From: Flavobacterium sp. UMI-01
GTDB taxonomy: Bacteria > Bacteroidota > Bacteroidia > Flavobacteriales > Flavobacteriaceae
Reading direction: 5' to 3'
NCBI RefSeq assembly: GCF_019656315.1
Contig: NZ_BPLU01000067.1
Span: 110,850 to 174,849 of the forward strand
Length of the DNA stretch: 64,000 nt
In this document: piece by piece, positions 28,747 through 39,129 of the stretch
Numbering within the stretch: the first letter of the stretch is position 1
Layout: every line of letters begins with the position of its first letter
The notes under the pieces: model-generated
Seen by the model: only the letters and a program-made list of their open reading frames with translations
Database searches by the model: none
What the model was told of the DNA's origin: nothing
Program-made: the position numbers and the translations under genes

Positions 28747-28855
28747 CGTTTTTATCATTAAGTTAATCCTACAAATGTAAATTCCCAGCAGCCTTTCAGT
28801 TTTATTGTTTTTCCGTAAAAAGTTATAAAATTACCCTTTTGAAAAAGACATTTAA

Positions 28856-29848
28856 TTAATTTAGAAAAGAAACCAAAGGCTGTATAAACGACTCAAAACG
28901 CTCAATGTGTGGCATGTGGCCAATATTAGGAATTTCAACTAGTTTCGCGTTCGGAATTTTCTTTTGCGTTTCCTTGCCTAAATTTTCATACAACCCCATT
29001 GTCTTTCGTACCTCTTCACTTACTAATGGTTTTCCTAGAGCCGTTCTATCTCTTGTACCAATAAGTAACAAAGTAGGACATTTTATATTTTGAAACTCAT
29101 ACACTACAGGTTGGGTAAAAATCATATCATAAGTCAAAGCCGCATTCCATGCATATTTTTTAAAATCAGGATTCAATGTCCAACCTGCCAAAAGATTGAC
29201 CCATTCATCGTATTCTGGTTTCCATTTTCCATCATAATAACTCTCTAATTGGTATTTCTTAATCTTTTCATAGGATTGTGCCAACTCATTTTTACACCAC
29301 CAATCCACTTCTTTATACGGCACTTTTAATTTCCAATCTTCTAACCCAATAGGATTTTCCAAAATCAATTTCTCTACCGTTTCGGGATACATTAAAGCAA
29401 AACGAGTCGCAAGCATGCCCCCCATAGAATGACCTAAGACTGCCACTTTTTGAATTCCCAATCCATCCAAAATCTGTTTTGTATTGGTTGCCAATTGCTG
29501 AAAACTATATTGAAAATTCATAGGCTTATCTGATTTACCAAAACCGATTTGGTCTGGCACAATCACACGATATCCTTTTTTTGTAAGTGCCTCGATGGTA
29601 GTTTTCCAATACGCTCCATTAAAATTCTTACCATGCAACAACATGACATTCTTACCATTATAATTATCTGGTTTCACGTCCATATAGCCCATCTGCAATT
29701 CTTGTTGTTGGGTAACTATAGTAACATAATGAACAGGAAAAGGATATTTATAGTTCTTTAAATTGATATCTAATTCTTTTAATTGATGTTGTTGGGCAAA
29801 TGAGAACAAACTCAGAAATAAACAACTAATGATTAAGGGGAACTTCAT
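28856..29848 (-). CDS. Secreted alpha/beta hydrolase
   Basis: A 330-residue hydrolase with a signal peptide (about 1-18, ending FSFAQ), so it is exported. The catalytic triad is visible: nucleophile Ser 141 in GHSMGG, Asp 267 in IGTRDRT and His 311 in NIGHMPHIE. The oxyanion hole is near MLLHGKNFNG. The closest kinds are esterases and haloalkane-dehalogenase-like hydrolases. The bulky cap (170-235, rich in Trp/Tyr/Lys) hints at a hydrophobic ester substrate, but this is inference. Confidence 0.88.
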   Translation of the reverse strand: MKFPLIISCLFLSLFSFAQQHQLKELDINLKNYKYPFPVHYVTIVTQQQELQMGYMDVKPDNYNGKNVMLLHGKNFNGAYWKTTIEALTKKGYRVIVPDQIGFGKSDKPMNFQYSFQQLATNTKQILDGLGIQKVAVLGHSMGGMLATRFALMYPETVEKLILENPIGLEDWKLKVPYKEVDWWCKNELAQSYEKIKKYQLESYYDGKWKPEYDEWVNLLAGWTLNPDFKKYAWNAALTYDMIFTQPVVYEFQNIKCPTLLLIGTRDRTALGKPLVSEEVRKTMGLYENLGKETQKKIPNAKLVEIPNIGHMPHIERFESFIQPLVSFLN

Positions 29849-30011
29849 GGGATACTTTTTTTTTATAAAAGTAAATTTAGGGATAATGATTTTTTAAGAA
29901 GAAGCCATTATGAAAACTTTACAATTTCTACTCATTACGAATCCACAGAACCCTCAGCATCAAAATACTTGGAATATCCTAAAATGTACTTCCAAAAACA
30001 GTTGCAAGTTG

Positions 30012-30019
30012 TATCTTTG
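30012..30019 (+). promoter_or_regulatory. trmD promoter -7 element
   Basis: TATCTTTG matches TAnnTTTG and lies 25 bp before the ATG at 30045. This rules out the long in-frame start at 29910. Confidence 0.6.
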
Positions 30020-30044
30020 CCGCTTAACTATTGGAAGATTTATC

Positions 30045-30719
30045 ATGCGAATCGACATTATTACCGTGTTACCTGAATTGTTACGAAGTCCGTTTGAAGC
30101 TTCGATTATGAAACGAGCTATAGACAAAGGACTTGTTGAAGTTCATTTCCATAATTTGAGAGACTATACCACTAACAAGCAAAAAAGTGTGGATGACTAT
30201 CCCTATGGTGGTGGTGCAGGAATGGTCATGACGGTACAACCTATAGACGATTGTATTACACATCTTACCAGCCAACGTACGTACGACGAGATTATATACA
30301 TGTCACCGGATGGCGAAACATTGAATCAAAAAATGTGCAACACCATGTCGATGTATGAAAATATCATTATCCTATGCGGTCATTACAAAGGCGTGGATCA
30401 AAGAGTACGCGACCATTTTATTACCAAAGAAATTTCGATAGGTGACTATGTTTTAAGTGGAGGTGAATTAGGAGCCATCGTACTTTCAGATGCTTTAATC
30501 CGATTAATTCCTGGGGTTTTAAGTGACGAAACCTCCGCTTTGACTGATAGCTTTCAAGACAATTTATTATCCCCTCCTATTTATACACGTCCAGCCGATT
30601 ACAAAGGATGGAAGGTTCCAGAGGTATTATTGAGTGGGAATTTTGCCAAAATTGACAAATGGCATGAAGACATGGCGTATGAACATACTAAGAATAGAAG
30701 ACCGGATTTACTAGAATAA
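30045..30719 (+). CDS. trmD: tRNA (guanine37-N1)-methyltransferase
   Basis: A 224-residue SPOUT methyltransferase beginning [20 protein letters not shown], typical of TrmD. The SAM trefoil knot includes YGGGAGMVM and the [13 protein letters not shown] loop. The C-terminal domain with [21 protein letters not shown] is intact. It methylates N1 of G37 in tRNAs to prevent frameshifting. The usual neighbour rplS follows downstream, but with its own promoter, unlike the rpsP-rimM-trmD-rplS operon of many bacteria. The first 45 codons of the open frame contain the promoter and are not coding. Confidence 0.96.
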   Translation: MRIDIITVLPELLRSPFEASIMKRAIDKGLVEVHFHNLRDYTTNKQKSVDDYPYGGGAGMVMTVQPIDDCITHLTSQRTYDEIIYMSPDGETLNQKMCNTMSMYENIIILCGHYKGVDQRVRDHFITKEISIGDYVLSGGELGAIVLSDALIRLIPGVLSDETSALTDSFQDNLLSPPIYTRPADYKGWKVPEVLLSGNFAKIDKWHEDMAYEHTKNRRPDLLE

Positions 30720-30720
30720 A

Positions 30721-30836
30721 TCAGTGGTCAGTATTCAGCTTTTCAGTATTCAGTTTTTTCAAAACAAAATCATGAATAGCATTCATCCCACTTAGGATAA
30801 TCAAATTAAACTGAACACTAAAAAAATGACCACTGA
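30721..30836. repeat. Inverted-repeat element after trmD
   Basis: TCAGTGGTCA at 30721-30730 is matched by TGACCACTGA at 30827-30836. Between them are CAGTATTCAG and CTGAACACT repeats that could extend the hairpin. Similar GAACACT motifs occur at 190-220. It may end trmD transcription. Confidence 0.55.
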
Positions 30837-30853
30837 ATACTTTAAAATAAAGT

Positions 30854-30883
30854 TTGAAATTTAAAACAAAAGTCATACTTTTG
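30854..30883 (+). promoter_or_regulatory. rplS promoter
   Basis: TTG at 30854-30856 and TACTTTTG at 30876-30883 are spaced exactly 19 bp, the consensus arrangement. Transcription would start near 30890. Confidence 0.75.
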
Positions 30884-30889
30884 CGCCCA

Positions 30890-30956
30890 CATTTGATCAA
30901 CCTCTGGCGATACCCGTGAATGTTGGTCCGATTTTAAACCATAATTAGCATATAAA
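30890..30956 (+). promoter_or_regulatory. Candidate L19 ribosomal-protein leader RNA
   Basis: About 67 nt of non-coding leader lie between the promoter and the rplS ATG. The leader can fold with CAAC (about 30899) pairing to GTTG (about 30923) and an inner GG/CC pair in CTCTGGCGATACCCGTG. A leader type named L19-Flavobacteria is described in the literature to my recollection, and this is the right gene and phylum. The match is by position and rough fold, not a covariance search. Confidence 0.5.
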
Positions 30957-31307
30957 ATGGCAAATTTAGTAGATTTCGTTAATAACGAATTTGTAACAAA
31001 AAAAGAATTCCCTGAATTCGGAGCTGGAGATACTATCACAGTTTACTACGAAATTAAAGAGGGTGAAAAAACAAGAACTCAGTTCTTTAAAGGAGTTGTA
31101 ATCCAAAGAAGAGGTACTGGAAGTACTGAAACTTTTACAATTCGTAAAATGTCAGGTTCAGTAGGTGTTGAGCGTATCTTCCCTATCAACTTGCCAGCTT
31201 TACAAAAAGTTGAAATCAACAAGAAAGGTGCTGTACGTAGAGCAAGAATTTTCTACTTCAGAGAACTTACTGGTAAAAAAGCAAGAATTAAAGATAAAAG
31301 AAGATAA
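30957..31307 (+). CDS. rplS: 50S ribosomal protein L19
   Basis: A 116-residue protein with the L19 signature regions: PEFGAGDTITVYYEIKEGEK, FKGVVIQRRGTGSTETFTIRK and GVERIFPINLPALQKVEI, then a basic tail ending KARIKDKRR. L19 sits at the interface of the 30S and 50S subunits near the bridge. Length is normal. It has its own promoter and a strong terminator. Confidence 0.98.
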   Translation: MANLVDFVNNEFVTKKEFPEFGAGDTITVYYEIKEGEKTRTQFFKGVVIQRRGTGSTETFTIRKMSGSVGVERIFPINLPALQKVEINKKGAVRRARIFYFRELTGKKARIKDKRR

Positions 31308-31328
31308 TTCATTATCTCTTAATCCTAA

Positions 31329-31368
31329 AAGTCTCGTTCCGAACAATCGGAATCGGGACTTTTTTTTT
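31329..31368 (+). terminator. rplS terminator
   Basis: AGTCTCGTTCCGA pairs with TCGGAATCGGGACT (one wobble, one bulge) followed by T9. The next 290 bp to the icd promoter are C/A-rich and nearly G-free on the plus strand, with no gene that I can support. Confidence 0.85.
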
Positions 31369-31659
31369 GCGCCAATTTCAAACACAAAACCAAAACTAGA
31401 TTCAACACAAAAAAACCATCAGTTTAATACCCCCCTTCAACCAACAGGGATTAAAACAAGAAAATCACCTCTTTTAAAACCAAAAACCTTAAAAAGACTA
31501 CCCCAATACCCCTAATTATACCATTTCTCACATATACTCCCAACAACTTCACTAACTTCGCCTTTAATTAAAAAAATAACATTTTAAACCTAAGTCGTTA
31601 GTTATACCCTAATTCGGTGAATTCTTGATGAAACGCTCTGTATTTTAGTCTGATTTACA

Positions 31660-31667
31660 TATCTTTG
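31660..31667 (+). promoter_or_regulatory. icd promoter -7 element
   Basis: TATCTTTG matches TAnnTTTG. A CTG (instead of TTG) sits exactly 19 bp upstream at 31638-31640. The start would leave about 65 nt of leader. Confidence 0.6.
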
Positions 31668-31678
31668 CACGGCTTTAA

Positions 31679-33976
<2,298 letters not shown>

Positions 33977-33997
33977 TCGTTTTTATACTTACTATTC

Positions 33998-34030
33998 TAA
34001 AGACAACTCGAAAGGGTTGTCTTTTTTTTT
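33998..34030 (+). terminator. icd terminator
   Basis: AAAGACAAC and GTTGTCTTT form a 9-bp stem with a loop of 7-8 nt, followed by T9. Confidence 0.88.
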
Positions 34031-34335
34031 GGAGCAAAAACACCTGTTTTCATAACTACCTTCCCTCCCGCTTTTCGTAATGCTGTTAAGTTAAGCTATC
34101 GTCAGTTCGAGTTGAAATAAAATTTGCGATAGAAAATTTTATCTCAGTATCGAGAACTCCGGTTTAAACAAAACTTCTCGATACAATTTTTAATAATATA
34201 GCTGTCGCATTATTATTAAAAATCACTCGAAGTGACGGTAAACTTCTTAACTTAATGACATTTCGCTTCGGGACGCTGCAATCTTTTCCTTTTTAAAAGA
34301 AAAAGGAAAAGGATTGTCGCTTCAATCGGGGCTAA
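34031..34335 (+). repeat. Composite repeat: family-1 hairpin interrupted by another hairpin element
   Basis: The left end (GGAGCAAAAA through CCTTCCCTCCCGC) and right end (TGCAATCTTTTCCTTTTT pairing with AAAAAGGAAAAGGATTG, then CAATCGGGGCTA) match the intact copy at 4044-4150. About 195 bp are inserted near 34079-34276. That insert has ends GTTAAGTTAAG and CTTAACTTAAT and inner hairpins (GTATCGAGAA/TTCTCGATAC and ATTTTTAATAATA/TATTATTAAAAAT). As with the 4044 copy, it begins directly after a terminator. From 34336 to 34560 I see no gene. Confidence 0.65.
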
Positions 34336-34567
34336 AGTGGACGTTTTATTTTTCATATTTACACATAGGTTGTTGTGTTTTAATTCACTCCAAAACGAAT
34401 GAAGTTTACACCTCATACATACGAAAAGTGCTCGAAAAATAAAAAGTCCCTTTGATGATTTGTAAAGAATTATCTATATATTAGCATTAAAAATAAAAGC
34501 CATTGTTATGGCACAAAGCGCACCTAATTTGGGAGTATTGGAGCCACTTTATGACTCCTATATACAA

Positions 34568-34576
34568 GTTGTATGC
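34568..34576 (+). other. Left-most attC-like R' core (start of cassette A)
   Basis: GTTGTATGC is the exact reverse complement of GCATACAAC at 35156-35164, the core at the end of the same cassette. The rest of an attC site to the left is not clear: only a short GGAGT/ACTCC pair near 34532-34555 is visible. This is the visible left boundary of the array. Confidence 0.6.
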
Positions 34577-34632
34577 TATTTTAGCGCAACAGAAGAAAAT
34601 TAGAAGAATCAAAAATAATAGCAAAATAAAAG

Positions 34633-35148
34633 ATGTATTTAGAAATAACTTTATTGTCACTTATAATTGTGGTTTGCTTTGTATTTTTAATCAAAATATT
34701 TGTTGGAAAAACTATTCTGAAAACAAATGCCGAATATGGAACACAAGATTTATTAATTGAAAAATCTGGATTTTATTCACTTTGGGTAAATGGTGAAATT
34801 TTTTCGAAACCTGCTTTAGAAAAATTCAATGCTATGATAATTAATGAAAACGAAAAACGTTTTTTTGATATGCCTTCATTTTTCAGAGCAAACACAAATA
34901 ATGGTAGTTCAGGGTCAATATTATTGGAATGTTATTATCTTGAAAAAGGAACATATAAATTTAAAATAGGAAACGGAAGCCAAAGTCATTTAACAAACTT
35001 AGACAAAATAGCACGTGAATTTATTCCTGGTAAATTGTCTTATGATTTTGGATATACGGTAAAACGAACTTTACCAGAATTAATTTTCCCTTTATGTTTA
35101 TTCGGAATAATATTCTCAATAATGCAAATATTAGAAATTTTAAAGTAA
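34633..35148 (+). CDS. Membrane protein of unknown function (cassette A)
   Basis: A 171-residue protein with an N-terminal membrane helix (about 4-23, ITLLSLIIVVCFVFLIKIFV) and a C-terminal one (about 148-167). A middle extracytoplasmic domain (about 35-140) contains FYSLWVNGEIFSKP. No family is recognised. It is the only open frame in a cassette delimited by matching cores at 34568 and 35164, and ends 8 bp before the attC-like site, as cassette genes do. Confidence 0.72.
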   Translation: MYLEITLLSLIIVVCFVFLIKIFVGKTILKTNAEYGTQDLLIEKSGFYSLWVNGEIFSKPALEKFNAMIINENEKRFFDMPSFFRANTNNGSSGSILLECYYLEKGTYKFKIGNGSQSHLTNLDKIAREFIPGKLSYDFGYTVKRTLPELIFPLCLFGIIFSIMQILEILK

Positions 35149-35155
35149 AAAAACA

Positions 35156-35283
35156 GCATACAACAGCTGTTTTGATATAGCTGGAGTTTAGTGGAATTAC
35201 TGTTTCGCATCAAGTTTTCGTTAAGCCGAAAACTGAAAGGTTACGAACTTCCAGCCATCTCAAAGCAGCAAAACGTTACCAGC
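35156..35283 (+). other. attC-like recombination site 1
   Basis: A 128-bp site. R'' core GCATACAAC (35156-35164) and R' core GTTACCAGC (35275-35283) bound it. GCTGTTTTGATATAGCTGGA near 35166 pairs, with G-U wobbles, to TCCAGCCATCTCAAAGCAGC near 35250. The loop includes TTTTCGTTAAGCCGAAAA, a small hairpin. Its loop is strikingly similar to site 3. Size falls in the range known for integron attC sites. Confidence 0.75.
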
Positions 35284-35303
35284 AAGCAAAAAACACAACC
35301 TAA

Positions 35304-38105
35304 ATGACAGAATTAAATTACAAAGGGAGTAGATGGTTTAAATGTGATTTACATCTACACACAACTGCGAGTAAGTGCTTTGAAGACCAAACTGTAACCG
35401 CTAAACAATGGGTTGACAAAGCTATTGAGCAAGGTTTGAATTGTGTTGCTGTTACTGACCATAATACAGGAGCGAGTATTGATGAAATAAAAGAAGCTGC
35501 GAAAGACACTTCATTGACAATCTTTCCAGGGGTTGAAATAACTTGTGATGCAAGTAAGGTTCATTTGCTTATAATTTTTGACACAACTAAAACTACTGCG
35601 GACATAAGAGATTTTCTTGTTAGAGCGAATATCAAAGCGGAAGATTTTGGGAAACAAGAGGCGGCAACCATTTCTAGCATTTTTGAAATATCCGAATTAG
35701 CTATAAAAGATGGAGCATTAGTAATTCCAGCACATATTGACGAATACAACGGACTTGGCTCTGTGAGTGTTGGAAATTTAAAAAAATTATATGCCGAATA
35801 TGAGATAAACGCGGTTCAAGTAGTTCATAAGGAATTTTTAGATCCTGCTTTACAAACGACAGGTAATGTAGACTTGAAAGTACAGTTGAACGATTATTAT
35901 AATAATCCAACACCTTCAATCGAAGATTCAACGATTAAAGAATGGTACACTTCTGTAAAATACGCCTTAGAATCTAAAAAAGCTATTGTAACTTTCTCCG
36001 ACAACCCACACGCACCAAAAAATTCTAAACACGGCTTAGATGGAATTGGAACTAGGTTTACTTGGATAAAAATGGGCGACACGCCTTCACTTGAAGGTTT
36101 GAGACAAGCCTTTTTATTGCCTGATTTCAGAATTAAGAATGATTTTAATTCTCCTAATTCGCCTTATAATCTTCCAGACTTGTGGATTAAATCTATTACG
36201 GTTTCTAATTCAACAATAACAAAAGACAACATTCCTCTAAAAATAGATTTTAACCCACAATTAACTACAATCATTGGAGGACGTGGTAGTGGAAAATCAA
36301 GCATTTTGAGATTTATTCGAGGCTTGTTTAATCGCACAAATGATTTAGCCGATTTAACAGAAATTCTTGAAGACCATAATCACTTTTATAAACGTTTTGA
36401 CACTAGAACTCAAAAAGGTGTTATCAAGGAAGACACTTCAGTTGAGATAGAGTTTATAAGAAATAGTATTATTTATAAAATAATAGCAAGCAATATTTCT
36501 AATTCAGTTAATCAAACAATCATTATTCAGAAATACGATTCAGAAACAGATGATTGGATTTTGGAGGAAGCTGAATCATTTATTGACTTTTTTCAATATG
36601 AGCAATATTCTCAAAAACAGATATATGAAATAGCTCAAGAACCTAATTCATTAAGAGAGAGAATTGATAAATCTATATCTGGAATGGAATCTCTTGTAAA
36701 TGAGAGAGAAATAATTAAAAAAGAGTTTTTAGAGAAATCAGCTTCCATAAGAACAATAAGACAACAAATTTCGGGAAAAGGAAAATTACAAACTGAAATA
36801 ACGGATTTAGACGCTCGGATTAAATTATTACAACAAAGTGGTATAGCTTCATTGCTAACTTCAAAAAATACGTTCACAAGTCAAAAAAAGACTATTGATG
36901 AATTTCTTCTAGAAGCCAAAAACAATGAGGATGAAATCGAAAATCTTTCCAATACTCTTAAAATAGAAGAAATTGATTTTACAGAATTTGACACAAAGTA
37001 TTCTGACGAAATTTCTCCATTAAGCAAAAGTGTTGTTGATGGTTATGAAGAAGTCAAACGTGAAATAGAGGCTTTAAAACAAAAAGCAGAGAAATTGAGA
37101 ACCGACTTTATCTCCTCATTGCCTTTAACAAATTGGAATAAAGATTTTGACCAAAATAATCTTGATTTCAACGCCAAAAAAATTGAATTAGAAGCTCAAG
37201 GAATTGATGACATTTCTAATTATGAAAAACTTTCAGAAGCTAAAAAAGCAAAAGAATTAGAGCTAGAAAAAATAATAACCATTGAACTAAGTCTTATAAC
37301 TGAAATAGCTGAAAGAGAAAATCTACAAAATCAATTCTTGCAGAAGACTAAAGACATTACTGTCTTGAGAAAAAATTTTGTAGCTGACTTAATGCAAGAT
37401 GATAAAGTAAAAGTTTCAATTAAGCAATTTAGAAATAAAGCTGATTTTGTAAATAAAATTAGAGCTATTACTCAAAGATGGACTGGTTTCGAAACTGATA
37501 TCGATTCATTGGTTGACATTTGTTTTAATGGCAATGTTGAGAATAAAATTAAAGATGTTCGCGATATCTTTTTAAAAATTAAAAAAGAGGAAACCGTAAC
37601 AAATGTTAGTAGGTACTTCGTGAATTTAGTCAAAGGAATGTCTGAATCTCAAATTGATGAAATTGAGTTACTAATTCCCGAAGATGAAATTGATATACAA
37701 TACAAACCTTCGGGTTCATCTACATTCAAGCCATTGTCCACAGCATCAGCAGGTCAAAAAACAACAGCGATTTTGACATTTATTCTTTCTCAAGGTAATA
37801 CACCTCTTTTGTTAGACCAACCAGAAGATGATTTAGACAATAGATTAGTATATGAATTAATTGTTGACCGCTTAAAACAAGCTAAAGAAAATAGGCAAAT
37901 CATAGTAGTTACCCATAATGCAAATATTCCAGTAAATGGAGATGCTGAATATATTTTGTCAATGGATTCTGAAAGTAAGAATCTAGAAGTTCTATATTCT
38001 GGAACAGTTGAAGAACCGACAATTAAAAAAGAAATTTGTGACGTTATGGAAGGAAGTGAAAAGGCTTTTAATATGCGTTCTGAAAGATATAAACATATAA
38101 AATAG
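35304..38105 (+). CDS. PHP-domain / SMC-like ATPase fusion, TrlF-type (cassette B)
   Basis: A 933-residue protein. Residues 10-240 are a PHP metal-dependent phosphoesterase domain: DLHLHTTASKC (His 17, His 19), TDHNTG, PGVEITC, IPAHID and FSDNPHAP. Residues 310-930 are an SMC/RecN-like ATPase: Walker A GGRGSGKSS near 324, a long coiled-coil-rich middle (430-730), signature-like SASAGQKTTAI near 812, Walker B LLLDQPEDDLDN near 833 and VVTHN near 868. Proteins of this architecture are, from memory, called the TrlF family, and are suspected in nucleic-acid processing or defence. At 2.8 kb the cassette is much larger than most. Confidence 0.88.
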   Translation: MTELNYKGSRWFKCDLHLHTTASKCFEDQTVTAKQWVDKAIEQGLNCVAVTDHNTGASIDEIKEAAKDTSLTIFPGVEITCDASKVHLLIIFDTTKTTADIRDFLVRANIKAEDFGKQEAATISSIFEISELAIKDGALVIPAHIDEYNGLGSVSVGNLKKLYAEYEINAVQVVHKEFLDPALQTTGNVDLKVQLNDYYNNPTPSIEDSTIKEWYTSVKYALESKKAIVTFSDNPHAPKNSKHGLDGIGTRFTWIKMGDTPSLEGLRQAFLLPDFRIKNDFNSPNSPYNLPDLWIKSITVSNSTITKDNIPLKIDFNPQLTTIIGGRGSGKSSILRFIRGLFNRTNDLADLTEILEDHNHFYKRFDTRTQKGVIKEDTSVEIEFIRNSIIYKIIASNISNSVNQTIIIQKYDSETDDWILEEAESFIDFFQYEQYSQKQIYEIAQEPNSLRERIDKSISGMESLVNEREIIKKEFLEKSASIRTIRQQISGKGKLQTEITDLDARIKLLQQSGIASLLTSKNTFTSQKKTIDEFLLEAKNNEDEIENLSNTLKIEEIDFTEFDTKYSDEISPLSKSVVDGYEEVKREIEALKQKAEKLRTDFISSLPLTNWNKDFDQNNLDFNAKKIELEAQGIDDISNYEKLSEAKKAKELELEKIITIELSLITEIAERENLQNQFLQKTKDITVLRKNFVADLMQDDKVKVSIKQFRNKADFVNKIRAITQRWTGFETDIDSLVDICFNGNVENKIKDVRDIFLKIKKEETVTNVSRYFVNLVKGMSESQIDEIELLIPEDEIDIQYKPSGSSTFKPLSTASAGQKTTAILTFILSQGNTPLLLDQPEDDLDNRLVYELIVDRLKQAKENRQIIVVTHNANIPVNGDAEYILSMDSESKNLEVLYSGTVEEPTIKKEICDVMEGSEKAFNMRSERYKHIK

Positions 38106-38108
38106 CCA

Positions 38109-38243
38109 GCTGGTAACAATGTATATAAAAAATAGGCGAAATAGTAATAAATTCAAGGCTTTTGGCTCGTATCAAATTTTGTGCTTAACCGAAAGTTTCG
38201 TGCTTTGAAATCGCCCACTTTTCATATACTAGACCGTTATGCC
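38109..38243 (+). other. attC-like recombination site 2
   Basis: A 135-bp site bounded by R'' GCTGGTAAC (38109-38117) and R' GTTATGCC (38236-38243). GTATATAAAAAATAGGCGA pairs, with wobbles, to TCGCCCACTTTTCATATAC. The loop contains TTGTGCTTAACCGAAAGTTT. The R'' core is the exact inverse of GTTACCAGC at the start of cassette B. Confidence 0.75.
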
Positions 38244-38263
38244 TCAGTTTAAAAGAACCGAAA

Positions 38264-38746
38264 ATGGAAAACATACACGAATTAATTGAGTACAATCTTA
38301 AATTTATAAAAAACAAAACTAACTTTAGAATAAGACGACTTGAGTTAAAAAATTTAGAAGGAAATACGTTGCCCACAAACGATTGTATCTCTTTGCATAG
38401 AATATTAATAGAAAAGAATCTTTTGTTTGAAAATGAACATAAAGATTTATTTTTAACTGGACTTGCAGAAGAAATAATATTAAACGGAGGTTGGATAAAA
38501 CATTTAGAATTAGAAAAACTGAAATCAGAAAAAGCAGAATTTAAAGATGTTTTAGAAATCGAAAATCTAAAACTACAAAAAGAAAATTCTGAATACACTA
38601 AAACTTTACGCCAAAAAGAAGCTGAAATCCGAAACCTAACTAGGGATAATTTAAGGCTTAATAATTGGGATATTAGATTTAGATGGGTAATTGCTATAAT
38701 AACATTTTTAATTGGATTCATAACTAAATATTTTATTGATAACTAA
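38264..38746 (+). CDS. Coiled-coil protein with C-terminal membrane anchor (cassette C)
   Basis: A 160-residue protein. Residues 75-130 are strongly heptad-like (LEKLKSEKAEFKDVLEIENL and following) and predict a coiled coil. Residues 138-157 (WVIAIITFLIGFITKYFI) form a membrane helix at the C-terminus, so it is probably tail-anchored. The N-terminal part contains NDCISLHRILIEKNLLF. No family is recognised. Its stop overlaps a convergent small frame on the other strand. Confidence 0.65.
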   Translation: MENIHELIEYNLKFIKNKTNFRIRRLELKNLEGNTLPTNDCISLHRILIEKNLLFENEHKDLFLTGLAEEIILNGGWIKHLELEKLKSEKAEFKDVLEIENLKLQKENSEYTKTLRQKEAEIRNLTRDNLRLNNWDIRFRWVIAIITFLIGFITKYFIDN

Positions 38747-38876
38747 CAAGGTATTTTATCAAAGCTAATGTTCCGACTATCAAAAAGGAATAGACTAGGA
38801 ATTGAGCAACTTTACTTAAAATATATTCTATCAAATAAAACGTATCGGAACTAAAAAAAGTTTTTATTTTAGACAT
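38733..38876 (-). CDS. Candidate small membrane protein, 47 residues (cassette C, antisense)
   Basis: The frame reads MSKIKTFFSSDTFYLIEY and continues into a hydrophobic stretch (FLVYSFLIVGTLALIKYLV) that would span the membrane. Its 3' end overlaps the last 14 bp of the coiled-coil gene on the other strand. It fills most of an otherwise empty 224-bp stretch inside the cassette. Cassettes with two convergent genes are uncommon, and no homologue is recognised, so this is only a candidate. Confidence 0.35.
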   Translation of the reverse strand: MSKIKTFFSSDTFYLIEYILSKVAQFLVYSFLIVGTLALIKYLVSYQ

Positions 38877-38970
38877 AATAACAAAGATTAAATTTACTTC
38901 CGACTTAAAAGCGGTGCGAAAGCGAAACCGAAAATTGAAACGTGAAAATTGGAATGGTTAAAAAACCGAA

Positions 38971-39100
38971 GGCATAACAGCTGTCTGTGGCTATTGTGGA
39001 ATTTAGTGGAATTACCGTTTCGCAATCCTATTTTCGTTAAGCCGAAAATACACAGGTTACGAACTTCCACAACAGCCACAGGCAGCGGAACGTTATAGGC
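38971..39100 (+). other. attC-like recombination site 3
   Basis: A 130-bp site bounded by R'' GGCATAAC (38971-38978) and R' GTTATAGGC (39092-39100). GCTGTCTGTGGCTATTGTGG pairs with CCACAACAGCCACAGGCAGC over about 20 bp with one mismatch and one wobble. The R'' is the exact inverse of GTTATGCC at the start of cassette C. The loop carries GTGGAATTACCGTTTCGCA and TTTTCGTTAAGCCGAAAA, shared with site 1. Confidence 0.78.
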
Positions 39101-39129
39101 AACTCTAAAAACAGTACTACAAAGAAAAT

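Noticed and set aside
29910..30044. Longer N-terminus for TrmD
   Set aside because: The added 45 codons contain the trmD promoter element and are not similar to any TrmD.
31165..31515. Open frame overlapping rplS and its terminator
   Set aside because: It is a frame shadow of rplS and runs through the terminator hairpin.
34503..34760. 85-codon frame at the left end of the array
   Set aside because: It overlaps the cassette A core and its membrane-protein gene in another frame and has no recognisable pattern.
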